The notes under the pieces were generated by a model. That model was given only the letters and a program-made list of their open reading frames with translations. It searched no databases and was not told the DNA's origin. The position numbers and the translations under genes are program-made. From an uncultured Selenomonadaceae bacterium (GTDB lineage: Bacteria; Bacillota; Negativicutes; Selenomonadales; Selenomonadaceae), in the NCBI GenBank assembly GCA_905233325.1, contig CAJODU010000151.1:1-7408 (forward strand): a stretch of 7,408 nt of DNA, given 5' to 3'. Shown one piece after another: positions 6,170 through 7,408 of this stretch. The first letter of the stretch is position 1. Every line of letters starts with the position of its first letter.

Positions 6170-6189
6170 TTTTTTGCCTCCTCTCTTTG
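6167..6189 (-). promoter_or_regulatory. rplE translation start region (AGAGAGGAGG, 7 nt, TTG)
   Basis: The minus strand reads AGAGAGGAGG, then CAAAAAA, then TTG. It supports a TTG start for L5 and nearly matches the region in front of rplN, which has the same purine block, a seven-base A-rich spacer and TTG. Confidence 0.8.
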
Positions 6190-6200
6190 TTTATTGATTT

Positions 6201-6533
6201 TCAGTCAGTCTGATCTATTACTTCGCCGCATTTCTTGCAGGCACGAGCATTTTTGCCATTGACTTGCTTGTGTGCGATACGTGTCGGCTTGTTGCAAGCA
6301 GGGCAGACGAGCATAACTTTGCAAACATTGAGCGGAGCTTCTTTAGTAAGAATACCGCCTTGAGGAGCCTTCAAACTCGGCTTGGTGTGACGCTTGACCT
6401 TGTTAATACCCTCAACGACGACCTTGCCCTTTTTCGGCATTGCCTCAATGATTTTGCCTTGCTTGCCCTTATCCTTGCCGGAGAGGACGACGACGTTATC
6501 GCCCTTTTTAACATGCAGTTTTACGAGTGACAA
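6201..6533 (-). CDS. rplX: 50S ribosomal protein L24 (uL24), zinc-ribbon form
   Basis: L24 is one of the two proteins that nucleate 50S assembly by binding the 5' domain of 23S rRNA. The 110-residue product begins with a KOW motif (about residues 8 to 34, GDNVVVLSGKDKGKQG), followed by the GINKVKRHTKP segment. The C-terminal half holds a zinc-ribbon pattern: C77-x2-C80 and C99-x2-C102. This is a four-cysteine form of L24. The start is TTG, 8 nt after AAGGAG. The only nearby ATG, inside that spacer, is in another frame. The gene is 16 nt after rplN and 31 nt before rplE. Stop is TGA. Confidence 0.96.
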   Translation of the reverse strand: MSLVKLHVKKGDNVVVLSGKDKGKQGKIIEAMPKKGKVVVEGINKVKRHTKPSLKAPQGGILTKEAPLNVCKVMLVCPACNKPTRIAHKQVNGKNARACKKCGEVIDQTD

Positions 6534-6549
6534 ATCGGCATCTCCTTCC

Positions 6550-6918
6550 TTACAAAACTTCAGGTGCCAATGAAATAATTTTCATAAAATCTTTTTCGCG
6601 GAGTTCTCTTGCGACAGGTCCAAAGATACGAGTCCCGCGAGGGGTTTTATCATCTTTGATGATGACGGCTGCATTTTCGTCAAAACGAATATAGGAACCA
6701 TCAGGACGACGAAGACCCTTACGACTGCGAACGACGACGGCTTTTACGACTTCGCCTTTCTTGACTTGACCACCTGGAGCCGCTGATTTAACCGCAGCAA
6801 CAATGATATCGCCAATGTTGGCATAACGACGATAGGAGCCGCCAAGCACGCGAATACACATGATCTCTTTAGCACCGGTGTTGTCGCCAACAGTCAATCT
6901 TGTCTGTTGTTGAATCAA
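6550..6918 (-). CDS. rplN: 50S ribosomal protein L14 (uL14)
   Basis: L14 is a beta-barrel protein on the subunit interface of the 50S particle, contributing to bridges with 16S rRNA. The 122-residue product has the full family length and its signatures: TRLTVGDNTGAKEIMCIRVLGGS near the N-terminus (residues 6 to 28), the basic VVVRSRKGLRRPDGS loop, and TPRGTRIFGPVARELRE towards the end. The start is TTG. It gives the usual MIQQ-type N-terminus and sits 7 nt after GAGGAGG, so no ATG is needed. The gene follows rpsQ by 44 nt and precedes rplX by 16 nt. Stop is TAA. Confidence 0.97.
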   Translation of the reverse strand: MIQQQTRLTVGDNTGAKEIMCIRVLGGSYRRYANIGDIIVAAVKSAAPGGQVKKGEVVKAVVVRSRKGLRRPDGSYIRFDENAAVIIKDDKTPRGTRIFGPVARELREKDFMKIISLAPEVL

Positions 6919-6937
6919 TTTTTTTCCTCCTCTCTTG
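6916..6937 (-). promoter_or_regulatory. rplN translation start region (AGAGAGGAGG, 7 nt, TTG)
   Basis: The minus strand reads AGAGAGGAGG, then seven A residues, then TTG. It fixes the TTG start of L14 and is almost the same as the rplE start region. The strong ribosome binding site and the unstructured A-run may compensate for the weak start codon. Confidence 0.8.
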
Positions 6938-6962
6938 TGAGTAGTGTTAATATTTTATCAGA

Positions 6963-7229
6963 TTACTTGGCTTTTTCGAGAATTTTGACCAATCTCCAAT
7001 GTTTTTCTTTGGAGAGCGGGCGAGTCTCCATAATGGAAACCTTATCGCCGACATGAGCCTCATTGTTTTCATCATGAGCCTTGAATTTAACCGTCTTCTT
7101 GACAGACTTTTTGTAGAGTTTGTGCTGCTCAAGTTCCTCAATCTTGACGACGATCGTCTTATCCATCTTGTCGCTGACGACGATACCTGCCCTTACTTTA
7201 CGCTCGTTGCGTTTCTGCTCTTCGCTCAC
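6963..7229 (-). CDS. rpsQ: 30S ribosomal protein S17 (uS17)
   Basis: S17 is a primary 16S rRNA-binding protein of the 30S subunit with an OB fold. The 88-residue product carries the family pattern: RAGIVVSDKMDKTIVV (about residues 13 to 28), a basic KLYKKSVKKT stretch, then HDENNEAHVGDKV and METRPLSKEKHWRL near the C-terminus. The length is normal. The start is GTG, chosen because it gives the expected N-terminus and follows an AAAGGTGGTG-type ribosome binding site with short spacing. It lies between rpmC (37 nt) and rplN (44 nt). Stop is TAA. Nothing is missing. Confidence 0.97.
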   Translation of the reverse strand: MSEEQKRNERKVRAGIVVSDKMDKTIVVKIEELEQHKLYKKSVKKTVKFKAHDENNEAHVGDKVSIMETRPLSKEKHWRLVKILEKAK

Positions 7230-7266
7230 TCTTACACCACCTTTCTCACAAGTTCACATTGATTAA

Positions 7267-7408
7267 TTAAGCCTTTTTCGCTTCAAGTTCCTGCTCACGC
7301 TGGATTGTCTTAATGCGAGCAATGGATTTTTTGACTTCTTTGATTCTCATAGGATTTTCAAGCTGACCGGTGGCATGCTGGAAACGAAGATTAAAGAGTT
7401 CTTCTTTG
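7267..7408 (-). CDS. rpmC: 50S ribosomal protein L29 (uL29), 5' end outside window
   Basis: L29 is a small helical protein of the large subunit that sits near the polypeptide exit tunnel. The visible 46 residues plus a TAA stop read KEELFNLRFQ, then ATGQLENPMRI, then a helix containing ARIKTIQRE and a short lysine-rich end. The FNLRFQ-x-ATGQLENP segment is the family hallmark. About 20 N-terminal residues and the start codon lie beyond the right edge, judged from the usual length of 60 to 70 residues. It is the most upstream gene seen, with rpsQ 37 nt downstream, which is the standard L29-S17-L14 order. The frame is intact to the edge. Confidence 0.95.
   Translation of the reverse strand, partial: KEELFNLRFQHATGQLENPMRIKEVKKSIARIKTIQREQELEAKKA

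Noticed and set aside
6952..6957. TAAAAT with TG extension between rpsQ and rplN as an internal promoter
   Set aside because: The position of the -35 box (CTCGAA at 17 nt) matches the consensus poorly. It was left out for lack of support.

Overview
The window is one uninterrupted stretch of the bacterial spc ribosomal-protein cluster running into the start of the alpha cluster. Every real gene lies on the minus strand, so transcription runs from the right edge (7408) to the left edge (1). In transcription order: rpmC (cut by the right edge), rpsQ, rplN, rplX, rplE, rpsN, rpsH, rplF, rplR, rpsE, rpmD, rplO, secY, adk, infA, rpmJ and rpsM (cut by the left edge). Gaps between genes are 0 to 60 nt. 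No stretch over 300 bases lacks a gene, and I see no tRNA, rRNA, mobile element or CRISPR array.

The gene order, the short zinc-binding S14 (61 aa), the four-cysteine adenylate kinase LID and the strong GGAGG-type ribosome binding sites point to a Firmicutes/Bacillota genome. The style of the L5, S5 and SecY proteins suggests the Negativicutes, but that is a guess from remembered sequences. Methionine aminopeptidase (map), which often sits between adk and infA in this cluster, is absent here.

Together the genes supply parts of both ribosomal subunits (L29, S17, L14, L24, L5, S14, S8, L6, L18, S5, L30, L15, L36, S13), the SecYEG translocon channel, adenylate kinase and initiation factor IF-1. 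The 60-nt infA-rpmJ gap, the widest in the window, holds a near-consensus housekeeping promoter (TTGACA, 17 nt, TATACT with a TG extension). It probably gives the rpmJ-rpsM part its own transcription start.

I found no undescribed system. The points worth a second look are: a one-base disruption of rpmD that breaks the L30 frame after about codon 33; an S5 N-terminal tail built from a tandem 15-bp repeat; a charged 28-residue C-terminal tail on L15 whose stop codon abuts the secY start; an unusually high share of TTG starts (five of sixteen visible starts); and the promoter itself.
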